This document shows positions 17,385 to 25,263 of a stretch of 64,000 nucleotides of DNA, in pieces. The stretch's first letter is position 1. Every line of letters begins with the position of its first letter. A program made the translations under genes and the position numbers. A model generated the notes under the pieces. The model was not told the DNA's origin. It did not search any database and saw only the letters and a list, made by a program, of their open reading frames with translations. This stretch comes from Catellatospora sp. TT07R-123 (GTDB taxonomy: Bacteria > Actinomycetota > Actinomycetes > Mycobacteriales > Micromonosporaceae): contig NZ_BNEM01000002.1 of assembly GCF_018327705.1 (NCBI RefSeq), forward strand, positions 1,550,001-1,614,000. The letters run 5' to 3'.

Positions 17385-18020
17385 TCAGTTGCCGGCGGAG
17401 TCCTGCAACTCGTCGAGCTGGTGCCCGAACGCCATGATCACCGCGTCGAACTGGGCCTGGATCGCGGGCAGGTTGGACCGGGCCGTCTCCAGCGCGCGCA
17501 GGCAGGTCGCCAGCATCGCCACGTCGCGGGCCAGCCGCTCCCGGTCGGGGCTGTAGGCGCCCCCGGCCGTGGCCCGGTAGCTGGCCGCCGCCCGGTCGGC
17601 GTCGCGGCGGGCGGTATCGATGATCAGCGCGGCCTGCTTCTCGGCCGACTCCACGATGAGGCGGCTCTGCTCCTGCGCCGCCGCGATCACCGTGTCGGCC
17701 TGCGCCTGCGCCCGCGCCGTCAGCGTGACCGCCTCGGCGGCGACCTGCCGGGCCCGCGCCGCCGCGTCCACCGGCTGGAACCGGTCGCCCAGCCGCTTGA
17801 CCCGGTCGAGCTCGGCCTGCTGCGCCAGGATGTACGCGTTGAGGGCGTCCACGTCCTCGGCCAGGCCGCGCCGCAGCCGGTCGACCGCCTCCTTGTCGTA
17901 GCCGCGCTTGCGGCCGGCCGCATCCGGCAGGTGGTAGCGCATGATCGACTCTGGCGTGTGCGGCACCCGCCTGCGCAGGTCCGGCTGCTCGTGGGCGCTA
18001 GCGGAGCTGATCGGGGTCAC
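17385..18020 (-). CDS. DivIVA-like coiled-coil protein
   Basis: This 211-aa soluble protein contains a short N-terminal region followed by YDKEAVDRLRRGLAEDVDALNAYI and a long alanine-rich coiled coil (VAAEAVTLTARAQAQADTVIAAAQEQ). That pattern is like DivIVA/Wag31-type scaffold proteins, which mark cell poles and septa. The canonical DivIVA N-terminal membrane-binding motif is not clear, so it may be a more distant relative. The GTG at 18020 lies 12 bp after the flavohaemoprotein stop, so it may be the third gene of the globin operon. Confidence 0.6.
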   Translation of the reverse strand: MTPISSASAHEQPDLRRRVPHTPESIMRYHLPDAAGRKRGYDKEAVDRLRRGLAEDVDALNAYILAQQAELDRVKRLGDRFQPVDAAARARQVAAEAVTLTARAQAQADTVIAAAQEQSRLIVESAEKQAALIIDTARRDADRAAASYRATAGGAYSPDRERLARDVAMLATCLRALETARSNLPAIQAQFDAVIMAFGHQLDELQDSAGN

Positions 18021-18032
18021 CCTGCCTGCTTT

Positions 18033-19190
18033 CTAGCGGGCCGCCGCGGAGTATCCCGCGCCGGTGGTGGATGGTCGGTATCGCGTGCCGTCGTACTCCT
18101 CCACATGCACCCGGTCGGCCGGCACCCCCGCCGCCGCCAGGTCCTCCCGAGCGGCGGCCACCATCGCCGGCGGACCGCACGCGTAGATCTCCAGATCGCC
18201 GAGCTTGCCCGCGCTCAGCGCCGCGGCCACCACGTCGTCGCGACCGCGGTCGCCCGTGACCGTCACCACCGACAGCCAGCGGTGCGCCGCCTGAAGGCCG
18301 CGCAGCGTCTCCAGGTCGTACAGGTCGGTGTCGGTGCGGGCGCCGACGTACAGCTCGACCCCGCGCACCGGCACCCCCGAGCCGGTCTCCACCTCGACCT
18401 GCTCCACCAGCGCCCGAAGCGGGGCCAGTCCCGTGCCGCCCGCGATGAGCAGCAGGTCCCGGCCGCCGCCGGGCAGCAGCGTGAGCCGGTCGCCGACCGC
18501 GGCGCCGAGCCGGATCTGGTCCCCCTCGCGCAGCTGGTAGACCAGCGCCGGGCTGAGCTGGCCGCCCCGGTACGCCCGGACGTGGAACTCGATCGTCCCG
18601 TCGGCGCGCGGGGTGTTGGCGGGCGAGAAGTAGCGCCACACCCGGGGCCGCAGCGGGCACTCCAGCGACAGCGACTGCCCCGGCCAGTACGGCAGCGGCA
18701 TGGTCGGCCGGACCGTGAACACGGCCAGGTCCGGCCCGCGCAGTTCGTGCTCCAGCACGTCCGCGGTCCACCAGGCGGGCTGGCTGCGCGCGGCGTGCTC
18801 GGCCGCCCGCATCATCGCCGCCGACACCTGGTCGTACGCGTAGGCCCAGTCGCCGGCCAGCTCCGGGGTCCACGCGTCGCCGAGGAAGTGCTCCAGCGTC
18901 GCCAGCAGCGCCTGGCCGATCTGGGCGTAGTGCGAGCCGACCACCGAGAACTTGCGGTGGTCGCGGCCCAGGCTCTCCAGGTAGGGCGCCGCCCGGTCGA
19001 GGCGGTCGACATGCGACACGATGTGGCCCAGCGCCTGCAGCAGCTTGTCGCGCTGCGCGGCCATGGAGATCGGGAACATGTCGCGCAGCTCCGGGTACGC
19101 CACGAACAGGTAGGCGTAGAAGTGCTGCGCCGCCCGGTCCCCCTGATGGAGGACCACGGCGAAACTGCGCTGCAACCGGGCGGCGTCCAT
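18033..19190 (-). CDS. Flavohaemoprotein (globin-FAD-NAD(P)H reductase)
   Basis: This 385-aa protein has a globin domain (about 1-135: FAVVLHQGDRAAQHFYAYLF, with the proximal-His region GRDHRKFSVVGSHY) joined to a ferredoxin-reductase-like module. FAD binding is shown by WRYFSPAN, pyridine-nucleotide binding by IAGGTGLAPLRALVEQ, and the C-terminal CGPPAMVAAAREDL is typical. Flavohaemoproteins detoxify nitric oxide by dioxygenation. The RxYS FAD motif appears as WRYFS. The start at 19190 follows the stop of the truncated haemoglobin gene by 2 bp, so the globins are co-translated. The longer frame to 19709 reads through that gene and is rejected. Confidence 0.88.
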   Translation of the reverse strand: MDAARLQRSFAVVLHQGDRAAQHFYAYLFVAYPELRDMFPISMAAQRDKLLQALGHIVSHVDRLDRAAPYLESLGRDHRKFSVVGSHYAQIGQALLATLEHFLGDAWTPELAGDWAYAYDQVSAAMMRAAEHAARSQPAWWTADVLEHELRGPDLAVFTVRPTMPLPYWPGQSLSLECPLRPRVWRYFSPANTPRADGTIEFHVRAYRGGQLSPALVYQLREGDQIRLGAAVGDRLTLLPGGGRDLLLIAGGTGLAPLRALVEQVEVETGSGVPVRGVELYVGARTDTDLYDLETLRGLQAAHRWLSVVTVTGDRGRDDVVAAALSAGKLGDLEIYACGPPAMVAAAREDLAAAGVPADRVHVEEYDGTRYRPSTTGAGYSAAAR

Positions 19191-19192
19191 GG

Positions 19193-19582
19193 TCAGGCTG
19201 CCGCCGCGATCATCGGGCGGACCCCGGCCAGGATCTGCCCGATCTCCAGGATGATGTCCATCGGCACGTGCAGCTCGAACAGCACGCCCGCGACGTACTG
19301 CGCCGTGCGGTCGAAGTCCGCGCCGCTGATCTCCAGGCGGGCGTGCGCGGCCTGCAACCGCTCCACCGGGTACGTCCCCGGCCCGCCCAGGACGTAGGTG
19401 AGCAGCTGGGCCATGTGGCCCCTGAGCGCCGCCAGGTCCACGCCGTCGAAGTAGCCGCGCAGCTGCTCGTCGGCGAGCAGGTAGGTGTAGAGCCGGGACA
19501 CGGCCTCGCGTACGGCGGGGGCGCCGCCGATGAGGTCGTACAGGCTCGCGTCGGTCGGTGGTGCCGTCGGGGTCTGGGTCAT
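19193..19582 (-). CDS. Group 1-type truncated haemoglobin
   Basis: This 129-aa protein is a 2-on-2 globin: SLYDLIGGAPAVREAVSRLYTYLLADEQL contains the B10 tyrosine, and QLLTYVLGGPGTYPVERLQAAHARLEIS supplies the proximal histidine region. Truncated globins bind O2 and NO and commonly protect against nitrosative stress. GGAGG lies five bases before the ATG at 19582. Its stop is 2 bp before the flavohaemoprotein start. A promoter-like region with an inverted repeat lies about 100 bp upstream. Confidence 0.87.
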   Translation of the reverse strand: MTQTPTAPPTDASLYDLIGGAPAVREAVSRLYTYLLADEQLRGYFDGVDLAALRGHMAQLLTYVLGGPGTYPVERLQAAHARLEISGADFDRTAQYVAGVLFELHVPMDIILEIGQILAGVRPMIAAAA

Positions 19583-19676
19583 CGTCGCCTCCAGCTCGAT
19601 GAGTCGGCCACGCGGGACGGTGCCTACCGGCCCGGGCCCGCAACGCCCCGGACAGGACGTGGAAGCACACCGACAC

Positions 19677-19719
19677 AACCAGCGGTTTGCTGTGGTGCTG
19701 CCGTACCAAACTGCTGGTT
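19677..19719 (-). promoter_or_regulatory. Candidate operator of the globin operon
   Basis: A 13-bp inverted repeat with one mismatch (19677-19689 AACCAGCGGTTTG with 19707-19719 CAAACTGCTGGTT) lies about 95 bp upstream of the truncated haemoglobin gene. A TATATA element at about 19738-19743 reads as a possible -10 on either strand. The location fits NO- or redox-responsive control; no factor can be named. Confidence 0.4.
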
Positions 19720-19743
19720 ATCCGCGCGCGAGCAGCATATATA

Positions 19744-20160
19744 GACCAACCCCACCGGTGTCAACCAGTAGACGACGAAACTACTGAGCGTATTTCCGAC
19801 CGAGTGTGCCCGGTGCCGTCCACATCGGCCAGAGCTGCGACGGTGATGCGACAGCCACCAAACCGGACACTCTTTCGTGCGCCGTCGACAGCTCGGGCGT
19901 ACGGCCGGACAGGCAAAAGCGGGCGCCGGGACTTCGGGGAGTCGCCAACGCCCGCCTGGATCGCGGAGCCGGCGCCTGAGTCGCGCCGACGGTGTTGTTA
20001 GGTTAAAACGTTGACTCTGTTAAGACAAGAGCACATCTGAAGTTGCAATTTTTGAAGCAAATCATGTAAGAATCGTATGCCTGTCCGGCCTGGGGGCCCG
20101 GGGCAGTGCGCGGAGGAGCGGTCCGGGCGGCGTGCGACGCGACGCCCGGACCGTTGCGGT
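19744..20160. other. AT-rich gap with no recognised gene
   Basis: About 420 bp lie between the globin promoter region and the 3' end of the next gene. Positions 19995-20075 are notably AT-rich for this genome (TTAGGTTAAAACG, TTGCAATTTTTGAAG), suggesting a promoter or a foreign remnant. No open frame has plausible codon use and I recognise no RNA. Confidence 0.3.
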
Positions 20161-21402
20161 TCAGGCCGACTCGGCCCTGGTGAGCCTGCGTTCGGCGGCG
20201 ACCAGGGCACGGCGCGCGGCGCTGTGCTCGGCTTTGGCGCGTACCGAATCGGTTCGGGCCTGTTCGCGGCGCGCTGCCAGCGCCAGCAGCGCCTGCTCGA
20301 CCTCGGCCAGCTCCGTTGCCGCCGTCTGCTGGGCCCGGTCGGCCGCGCCCAGCCGCTCAGCCGCCTCGGCCAGCTCCGCCTGCGCGGCCGCGAGCTCCCG
20401 CCGCGCCCGCTCCTGTTCGGACCGCTCCGGCGCTCTGTCGACGGCCGCCTCGACCTGCGTGGACACGGTCTCGTCGGCTGAAGCAGCGGCACCGGCCCGG
20501 GGCGGCACGGGGCGCTCGGGCGCGGGATGCCCGGGTGTGGGATGCCCGGGTGCGGCGGCCGCGCCGCGACGGCGGGATGCGGCACGGTCGTGGCGGCCGA
20601 TGTCGATGACGTTGTCCACCCGATCCCTGCCGACCGGCGCTGGCACGACCGGGGTGGACGCGACCGGCTCCGGCGCGACCGGGGAGGACGGCGCGGTGCG
20701 GCCACCCCGCCGCCGCGCAGCTCGCCCCGGTGCCGCGCCCGGCTCCTCAGGCGCGACAGGTCCACCGGACGCCGCTCCGGCCTCGTCCAGCCGCCCCGCC
20801 GAATCGCGCCGGTCGTCCCCGTCCTGCTGGCCGGCCTCATCGTGTTGCTTGCCTTCGTCGTGCTGGTCGGCCTCGTCGTGCTGGTCGGCCTCGTCGCGCT
20901 GGTCGGCTTCGGCGGTCGCGAAGCCGAAGCCGGTGTAGGACACCGCTCGCAGCAGGCGGCCGGTGCGCACCTGCTCGGCGATGTCCGGATCGGCCAGGGC
21001 GGCCGCCAGCGACTCTTCCGCTTCCGTCAGCGGCAGGCGGGCGGCGGACACGTCTGGCTGGGCCTGCACGGCCAGGTCGGCCGCCTGGGCGGTCAGGTCG
21101 GCGAGGAGGTTCTTGCGGCGGGTCGACAGGGCACGTACGCGGTCGCCCGCCAGGTCGCGCTGTGCCCGCCGGAGCTGGTCGGCCAGGTCGGCGAGCTGCG
21201 CGGTCAGGTCGGGGCGGGTCAGTGCGAGCCGGTTGACCAGCCAGGCACCGATCGTCGGCCGGCGCAGCCTGCCGATCGCGGCGGCATCCTTGGCCCTGCC
21301 CGCAGCTCTCGCCTCGGCCACGGCGGCGTCACGGGCGGCGACGAAACCGTCCGGTGAGGCGGCGTACAGCGCGTCGGCGACCTGGTCCGGATCGGTCGGC
21401 AC
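20161..21402 (-). CDS. Conserved actinobacterial coiled-coil protein of unknown function
   Basis: This 413-aa protein is not functionally recognised. The N-terminal 70 residues (FVAARDAAVAEARAAGRAKD, then IGRLRRPTIGAWLVNRLA) resemble a small domain found in uncharacterised actinobacterial proteins. A central low-complexity stretch is rich in Asp, Gln and His: near-repeats of EADQHD at about 190-220. Then follow a Pro/Ala-rich linker and a C-terminal coiled coil (SEQERARRELAAAQAELAEAAERL). The start is taken at GTG 21402, although its ribosome site is weak. The 3' gap has no clear hairpin. Confidence 0.55.
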   Translation of the reverse strand: MPTDPDQVADALYAASPDGFVAARDAAVAEARAAGRAKDAAAIGRLRRPTIGAWLVNRLALTRPDLTAQLADLADQLRRAQRDLAGDRVRALSTRRKNLLADLTAQAADLAVQAQPDVSAARLPLTEAEESLAAALADPDIAEQVRTGRLLRAVSYTGFGFATAEADQRDEADQHDEADQHDEGKQHDEAGQQDGDDRRDSAGRLDEAGAASGGPVAPEEPGAAPGRAARRRGGRTAPSSPVAPEPVASTPVVPAPVGRDRVDNVIDIGRHDRAASRRRGAAAAPGHPTPGHPAPERPVPPRAGAAASADETVSTQVEAAVDRAPERSEQERARRELAAAQAELAEAAERLGAADRAQQTAATELAEVEQALLALAARREQARTDSVRAKAEHSAARRALVAAERRLTRAESA

Positions 21403-21507
21403 ACCGCCATGATCCCCCGCCCGCCTCGACCGCACCTCCGATTCAGCCGACCCCCACCCCACCTACCCGCCCAGCCCCACCCGGCCCTCCCCACCCCGAC
21501 CCACCCA

Positions 21508-21567
21508 GTTGATCATGAACTTATGGCCGGGTTCGACGGTGTGTCGCCACCCTGGCACCGTGATCAC
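21508..21567. repeat. 60-bp inverted repeat, left copy
   Basis: This 60-bp sequence (GTTGATCATGAAC to CCGTGATCAC) is an exact reverse complement of 22021-22080, about 450 bp away. Both ends carry TGATCA. No open frame supports a transposase. Confidence 0.85.
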
Positions 21568-21600
21568 CAACGCCAGTTCGGCCCGAGCCCACCACGCGCC

Positions 21601-21827
21601 GCTGGCCCGGCACCACCAGGTTGGCCCGGCAGCGCCAGGTTGGCCCGGCAGCGCCAGGTTGGCCCGGCAGCGCCAGGTTGGCCCGGCAGCGCCAGGTTGG
21701 CCCGGCAGCGCCAGGTTGGCCCGGCAGCGCCAGGTTGGCCCGGCAGCGCCAGGTTGGCCCGGCAGCGCCAGGTTGGCCCGGCAGCGCCAGGTTGGCCCGG
21801 CAGCGCCAGGTTGGCCCGGCAGCGCCA
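21601..21827. repeat. 19-bp tandem repeat array, 11 perfect units plus a degenerate unit
   Basis: The unit GGTTGGCCCGGCAGCGCCA repeats exactly eleven times from 21619 to 21827, preceded by a degenerate unit (21601-21618). Since 19 is not a multiple of three, all frames stay open across it, generating spurious repetitive ORFs. The inverted sister segment at 22195-22235 has only about one unit, so the array has expanded here. Confidence 0.92.
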
Positions 21828-21925
21828 CGATTTCGGCGCTAGTTGCGTTGTGATCGCTAACTGCGGTCACGATGTGCGCTACAACCGCGCGATCGGACCG
21901 CAATTGGCGATCATCCGCCTCCCTG
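21828..21925. repeat. GATC/CTGCGGTC palindromic element, left copy
   Basis: This segment follows the 19-bp array and contains GATCGCTAACTGCGGTC and a converging GGACCGCAATTGGCGATCATCC. Positions 21851-21890 are exactly the reverse complement of 22129-22168. Similar elements lie at 36504-36565 and 52121-52220. Confidence 0.75.
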
Positions 21926-22020
21926 CCGCTCGCGTCGGCGCCGCCGTGGTCGGCACGGCCAGCTGGCCGAAGATCGGCGTTTGCGGACGGGATCTGCATC
22001 GCGCCCGACCACGACGGCCG

Positions 22021-22080
22021 GTGATCACGGTGCCAGGGTGGCGACACACCGTCGAACCCGGCCATAAGTTCATGATCAAC
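22021..22080. repeat. 60-bp inverted repeat, right copy
   Basis: Exact reverse complement of 21508-21567. The order of the two duplicated blocks (A, B, then inverted A, inverted B) shows they did not arise by a single inverted duplication. Confidence 0.85.
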
Positions 22081-22084
22081 GGGA

Positions 22085-22235
22085 GGGGGCGGGGGCGGGG
22101 GCGGATGATCGCCAGTTGCGGTCAGAGCGCGCGGTTGTAGCGCACATCGTGACCGCAGTTAGCGATCACGACACAACTTGCGCCGGAATCGTGGCGGTGC
22201 CGGGCCAACCTGGTGGTCCCGGGCCAGTGGTGCGG
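22085..22235. repeat. Inverted sister of the 21601-21925 block with a single 19-bp unit
   Basis: Read on the minus strand, this block has the degenerate unit, one 19-bp-like unit, and then the GATC/CTGCGGTC palindrome with about 85-90% identity to the left block. It therefore holds what may be the unexpanded form of the array. Confidence 0.75.
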
Positions 22236-22266
22236 GGGCAGGGTGGGGTGGGGGTGGGGGATGGGG

Positions 22267-22929
22267 TTAGTGGAGGCCGTGGATGTGCCAGCCGGGGTTG
22301 GGGAAGCCGGCGGCGAGGGCGGTGCGGTCGGAGGCGGTGTTGACCGGGTCGTGCAGGTAGATGGGGACGGCGCCGGTGGACAGGATCCAGCGGGCGGCCT
22401 GGGCGGTCAGGCGGGAGGCCAGGCCGCGGCCGCGGTGGGCCTCGTCGGTGCCGACGGAGATCTCCATGCCGGCGGGGTTGTGGCGTTTGACGCCGACCCC
22501 GGCGGCGTACCGGCCCTGCTCGTCGAAGGCGACCAGGGCGTCGCCGCCGAACGGGCGCAGCCACTCGGGCAGCCGGGGGTCGGTGGCGGGCACCCAGACC
22601 CCGGCGTCGGGCAGGCCGGTGGGCGCGGTGGTCCAGCGGAACACCCCGGCGAAGGTGCGGGCCTCGGGGCGGCCGACGGCGGCGGGCAGGCGCGCCGGGA
22701 CGTCCGCCCAGCCGGGCACGGCAGCGCGTACCGCGTCGGCGATCTCGGGCGGCACGGACAGCACCCCGCCGCCGGGCCGGGAGATCCCGACCACCTCGCG
22801 GACCTGGCCGTCCCAGCCGGGCCGGGTGCGCAGGTCGGAGCCGACCACGGTCAGCCCGTCACGGTCGGGCCAGTCCCCCAGGTACGCGGCGAGGAAGGCG
22901 GCCAGGGCGGGAGCGGTGCCGGTGTTCAT
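22267..22929 (-). CDS. GNAT-family N-acetyltransferase
   Basis: This 220-aa protein has a C-terminal GNAT acetyl-CoA-binding motif: GMEISVGTDEAHRGRGLASRLTA, followed by the helix AQAARWILS and a final strand with VNTASDRTALAAGF. The N-terminal 100 residues are less conserved, as in GNAT proteins that act on small molecules. It probably acetylates an amine or a protein; the substrate is unknown. It precedes the repeat-rich region, from which it is separated by about 30 bp. Confidence 0.78.
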   Translation of the reverse strand: MNTGTAPALAAFLAAYLGDWPDRDGLTVVGSDLRTRPGWDGQVREVVGISRPGGGVLSVPPEIADAVRAAVPGWADVPARLPAAVGRPEARTFAGVFRWTTAPTGLPDAGVWVPATDPRLPEWLRPFGGDALVAFDEQGRYAAGVGVKRHNPAGMEISVGTDEAHRGRGLASRLTAQAARWILSTGAVPIYLHDPVNTASDRTALAAGFPNPGWHIHGLH

Positions 22930-22980
22930 CGCACCGAAGGATACGTCCCCGGCCGCCGCCCCTGACCTGCGGCGCGGTCC

Positions 22981-23838
22981 TCAGGCCCCCGTCCCCCGCC
23001 CGAGCACCGAGATGTCGCGGTCCCCCTCGCCGTCGGCCACCGCGGCGCAGGTCAGCGACACGGCCGCCGCCAGCACCGGCACCGGGCGCCGCGCGTACGC
23101 CGCCGCCAGCCGCAGATCCTTGTCCAGCGCACCCAGCGTGAACGGCGCCCCGGTGTAGTCCTGCGCGCCGAGCCGCTCCCGGCTGCGCCCCGCGATCCGC
23201 TCGAACGCGCCCAGGGCCAGGGTGTCCAGCACCAGGTCCCGGGGCAGGCCGAGGTCCTCGCCCAGGGTGACGGCGTCGTGCAGGCCCGCCGCCACCACGC
23301 CCAGGGCCAGATTCGCGACCAGCTTCAGCGCGGTCGCCGCGCCGACGGGCCCGGCGTGGCGGCGGCGGCCCGCGTGCGACCAGGCGGTCAGCACCGGCTC
23401 CGCCTCGGCCGCGTCGGCCGGGTCGCCGCCGGTCAGCACGGTCAGCGTGCCCGACAGCACCGCGGGCACCGAGCCGAGCACCGGCGCCTCCAGGTAGCGC
23501 AGGCCCGCGTCGGCGGCGCGGGCGGCCAGCGCCGCCGACTCGTCCGGCCCGACCGTGCTCGCGTTCACGATGAGCGTGCCCGCGGCGGCACCGGCGGCGA
23601 TGCCGTCGGCCGCGAACAGCGCCTGCTCACTGGCCGTACCGTCGAAGACCATCAGCACGACCAGGTCCGCGCCGGACGCGGCCGCGGCGGCGGTCGGCGC
23701 CTCGACCGCGCCCCGCCCGACCAGGTCGCCCGCGCGGCCGGCGGTACGGTTCCACACCGCGACCTCGTGCCCGGCGGCCAGCAGCACCCCGGCGAACGCC
23801 GCGCCCATGCGGCCCAGCCCGCAGACGGCGACCCTCAC
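22981..23838 (-). CDS. NAD(P)-dependent beta-hydroxyacid dehydrogenase-like protein
   Basis: This 285-aa Rossmann protein belongs to the 3-hydroxyisobutyrate/6-phosphogluconate dehydrogenase superfamily. The dinucleotide motif VAVCGLGRMGAAFAGVLLAAGHEV begins at residue 3, LIVNASTVGP and EAPVLGSV follow, and the catalytic-lysine helix is seen as GAATALKLVANLAL. Related enzymes reduce glyoxylate, succinic semialdehyde or imines. The GTG start overlaps the RidA stop by 4 bp (GTGA), so translation is coupled. Pairing with RidA, which hydrolyses reactive enamines/imines, fits imine or amino-acid catabolism. Confidence 0.78.
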   Translation of the reverse strand: MRVAVCGLGRMGAAFAGVLLAAGHEVAVWNRTAGRAGDLVGRGAVEAPTAAAAASGADLVVLMVFDGTASEQALFAADGIAAGAAAGTLIVNASTVGPDESAALAARAADAGLRYLEAPVLGSVPAVLSGTLTVLTGGDPADAAEAEPVLTAWSHAGRRRHAGPVGAATALKLVANLALGVVAAGLHDAVTLGEDLGLPRDLVLDTLALGAFERIAGRSRERLGAQDYTGAPFTLGALDKDLRLAAAYARRPVPVLAAAVSLTCAAVADGEGDRDISVLGRGTGA

Positions 23839-24239
23839 GCCCGGTCCTCCCGCACGATCGCCCACGCCTCGACCTCCAGCAGCAGCTCGGGCCGGAACAG
23901 CGCCACGACCTGCACCGCCGTGCTCGCGGGCAGCACCTCCCCCATCGCCTCGGCCCGCGCGTCGCGGATCGCGGGCAGGTATGCCACATCGGTGACGAAG
24001 CAGCCCAGCTTCACCACGTCGGCGAAGGTCGCCCCGGCCGCCGCCAGGGCGGTGCCGAGGTTGGCGAAGACCTGGCGGGCCTGGGCGAGCGGGTCACCCG
24101 CCCCGACGAGCCTGCCGTCCGCGTCGAAGGCGACCTGCCCGGCGACGGCGACCAGGCGGCCGGTGCCGTGGACGACGTGGCTGTAATTGGGGGACCCGGC
24201 CAGGCCCTCGGGCGCCGGTATGCGTACGACGTGCGACAT
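23835..24239 (-). CDS. RidA family enamine/imine deaminase
   Basis: This 134-aa protein matches the RidA/YjgF family: GRLVAVAGQVAFDADGRLVG, DPLAQARQVFANLGTALAAAGATFADVVKLGCFVTD and a C-terminal LFRPELLLEVEAWAIV. RidA proteins hydrolyse 2-aminoacrylate and other reactive enamines and form trimers. The substrate-binding arginine found in archetypal RidA is not obvious in the equivalent position, so this may be one of the Rid-like subgroups. AAAGGA supports the ATG at 24239. It heads an operon with the dehydrogenase and is divergent from a LysR gene. Confidence 0.8.
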   Translation of the reverse strand: MSHVVRIPAPEGLAGSPNYSHVVHGTGRLVAVAGQVAFDADGRLVGAGDPLAQARQVFANLGTALAAAGATFADVVKLGCFVTDVAYLPAIRDARAEAMGEVLPASTAVQVVALFRPELLLEVEAWAIVREDRA

Positions 24240-24353
24240 CACGTTGTCCTTTCCAGATCGACTCGATCATTGTGGGCGGTCGCGGCCCGGTGCAGTAGCG
24301 CACGTATGTCATCTGAGCCATGCGTGTTCCGCATGGCTGACTACGCTGCCCCG

Positions 24354-25244
24354 ATGGACCTCACCGCGCTGCGCTCGTTCCACGAGGTGTGCCAGCAGGG
24401 CTCGATCAGCGCCGCCGCCACCGCGCTGGGCTACACCCAGTCCGCGGTGTCGCGGCAGCTCGCGACCCTGGAGGCGGCGCTGCGGGGCCCGCTGCTGCAC
24501 CGGCATGCCCGAGGGGTGCGGCCCACCCCGGCGGGCGAGGCGCTGCTCGCGCACACGGCGGCGATCCTGGCCCGGGTCGAGCGGGCCGCTGAGGAGGTAG
24601 CGGCGGCCCGCACCCGCCAACCCGCCCGGCTGCGCGTCGGCGCGGTGCCCACCGCCGTCGGGCACCTGCTGCCCCGGGCGCTGATCCGGTTCGCCGCCGA
24701 CGAACCCGGCGTACGGGTCAGCTTCGCCGAAGGCGTCACCCCACGGCTGCTCCCCCGGCTGCGCGACGGCAAGCTCGACCTGGTCGTGGTCACCGACTAC
24801 CCGCCCGGCCTGCCCGTGCTCGACGGCGTACGCGTGGTGCACCTGCTCGACGATCCGCTGCTGCTGGCCCTGCCGCGCGGCCACCGGCTGGCCGCAGCCG
24901 AGCGCGTCGACCTGGCCGACCTGGCCGAAGAGGCGTGGGTCGAGGACTACGCGGGCGCGGCGGCAGTGCTGACCAGCGCGTGCGGGCGGGCCGGGTTCAC
25001 CCCGCGCGTCGAGATCGAGACCGGCGGCTGGATGGGCAAGCTCGCGTTCGTGGCGGCCGGGTTCGGGGTGTGCCTGGTCCCGGGGCTGCTGGCGCCGGCC
25101 GTACGCGCCGATGTGGCGATCCGCGAGCTGAGCGACCCGCCCAGGCGCGCCGTGTACGCCGCGCTGCGCACCCGCGACGCGCGCACCGGACCGGCCGCCC
25201 GCTTCGCCGACGCGCTGGTCGAGGCGGCGGCCGGGGCGGCCTGA
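24354..25244 (+). CDS. LysR-family transcriptional regulator
   Basis: This 296-aa protein begins directly with a typical LysR winged HTH (MDLTALRSFHEVCQQGSISAAATALGYTQSAVSRQLATLEAAL) and has the periplasmic-binding-like effector domain after it. The divergent RidA/dehydrogenase operon starts 114 bp away, the classic layout for LysR control of the neighbour. The effector cannot be inferred, but an amino acid or its imine is a reasonable guess. The longer frame to 24168 would run across the promoter region and is rejected. Confidence 0.85.
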   Translation: MDLTALRSFHEVCQQGSISAAATALGYTQSAVSRQLATLEAALRGPLLHRHARGVRPTPAGEALLAHTAAILARVERAAEEVAAARTRQPARLRVGAVPTAVGHLLPRALIRFAADEPGVRVSFAEGVTPRLLPRLRDGKLDLVVVTDYPPGLPVLDGVRVVHLLDDPLLLALPRGHRLAAAERVDLADLAEEAWVEDYAGAAAVLTSACGRAGFTPRVEIETGGWMGKLAFVAAGFGVCLVPGLLAPAVRADVAIRELSDPPRRAVYAALRTRDARTGPAARFADALVEAAAGAA

Positions 25245-25257
25245 GGGCCGCCCCGGC
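25230..25257. terminator. Hairpin spanning the LysR stop codon
   Basis: Perfect 12-bp arms 25230-25241 and 25246-25257 enclose TGAG, whose TGA is the LysR stop codon. The convergent SulP gene stop lies 7 bp beyond, so it probably terminates both. Confidence 0.65.
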
Positions 25258-25263
25258 GCGCGG

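Noticed and set aside
21601..21827. CRISPR array
   Set aside because: Units are contiguous 19-mers without spacers and there are no cas genes.
21509..21853. Repetitive ORFs across the 19-bp array
   Set aside because: Repeat length is not a multiple of three, so all frames stay open and encode the same 19-residue repeat; no ribosome site or conserved flank.
21508..22080. Insertion sequence bounded by 60-bp inverted repeats
   Set aside because: The interior (about 450 bp) holds no transposase frame and no target-site duplication could be seen; a MITE-like origin is possible but unproven.
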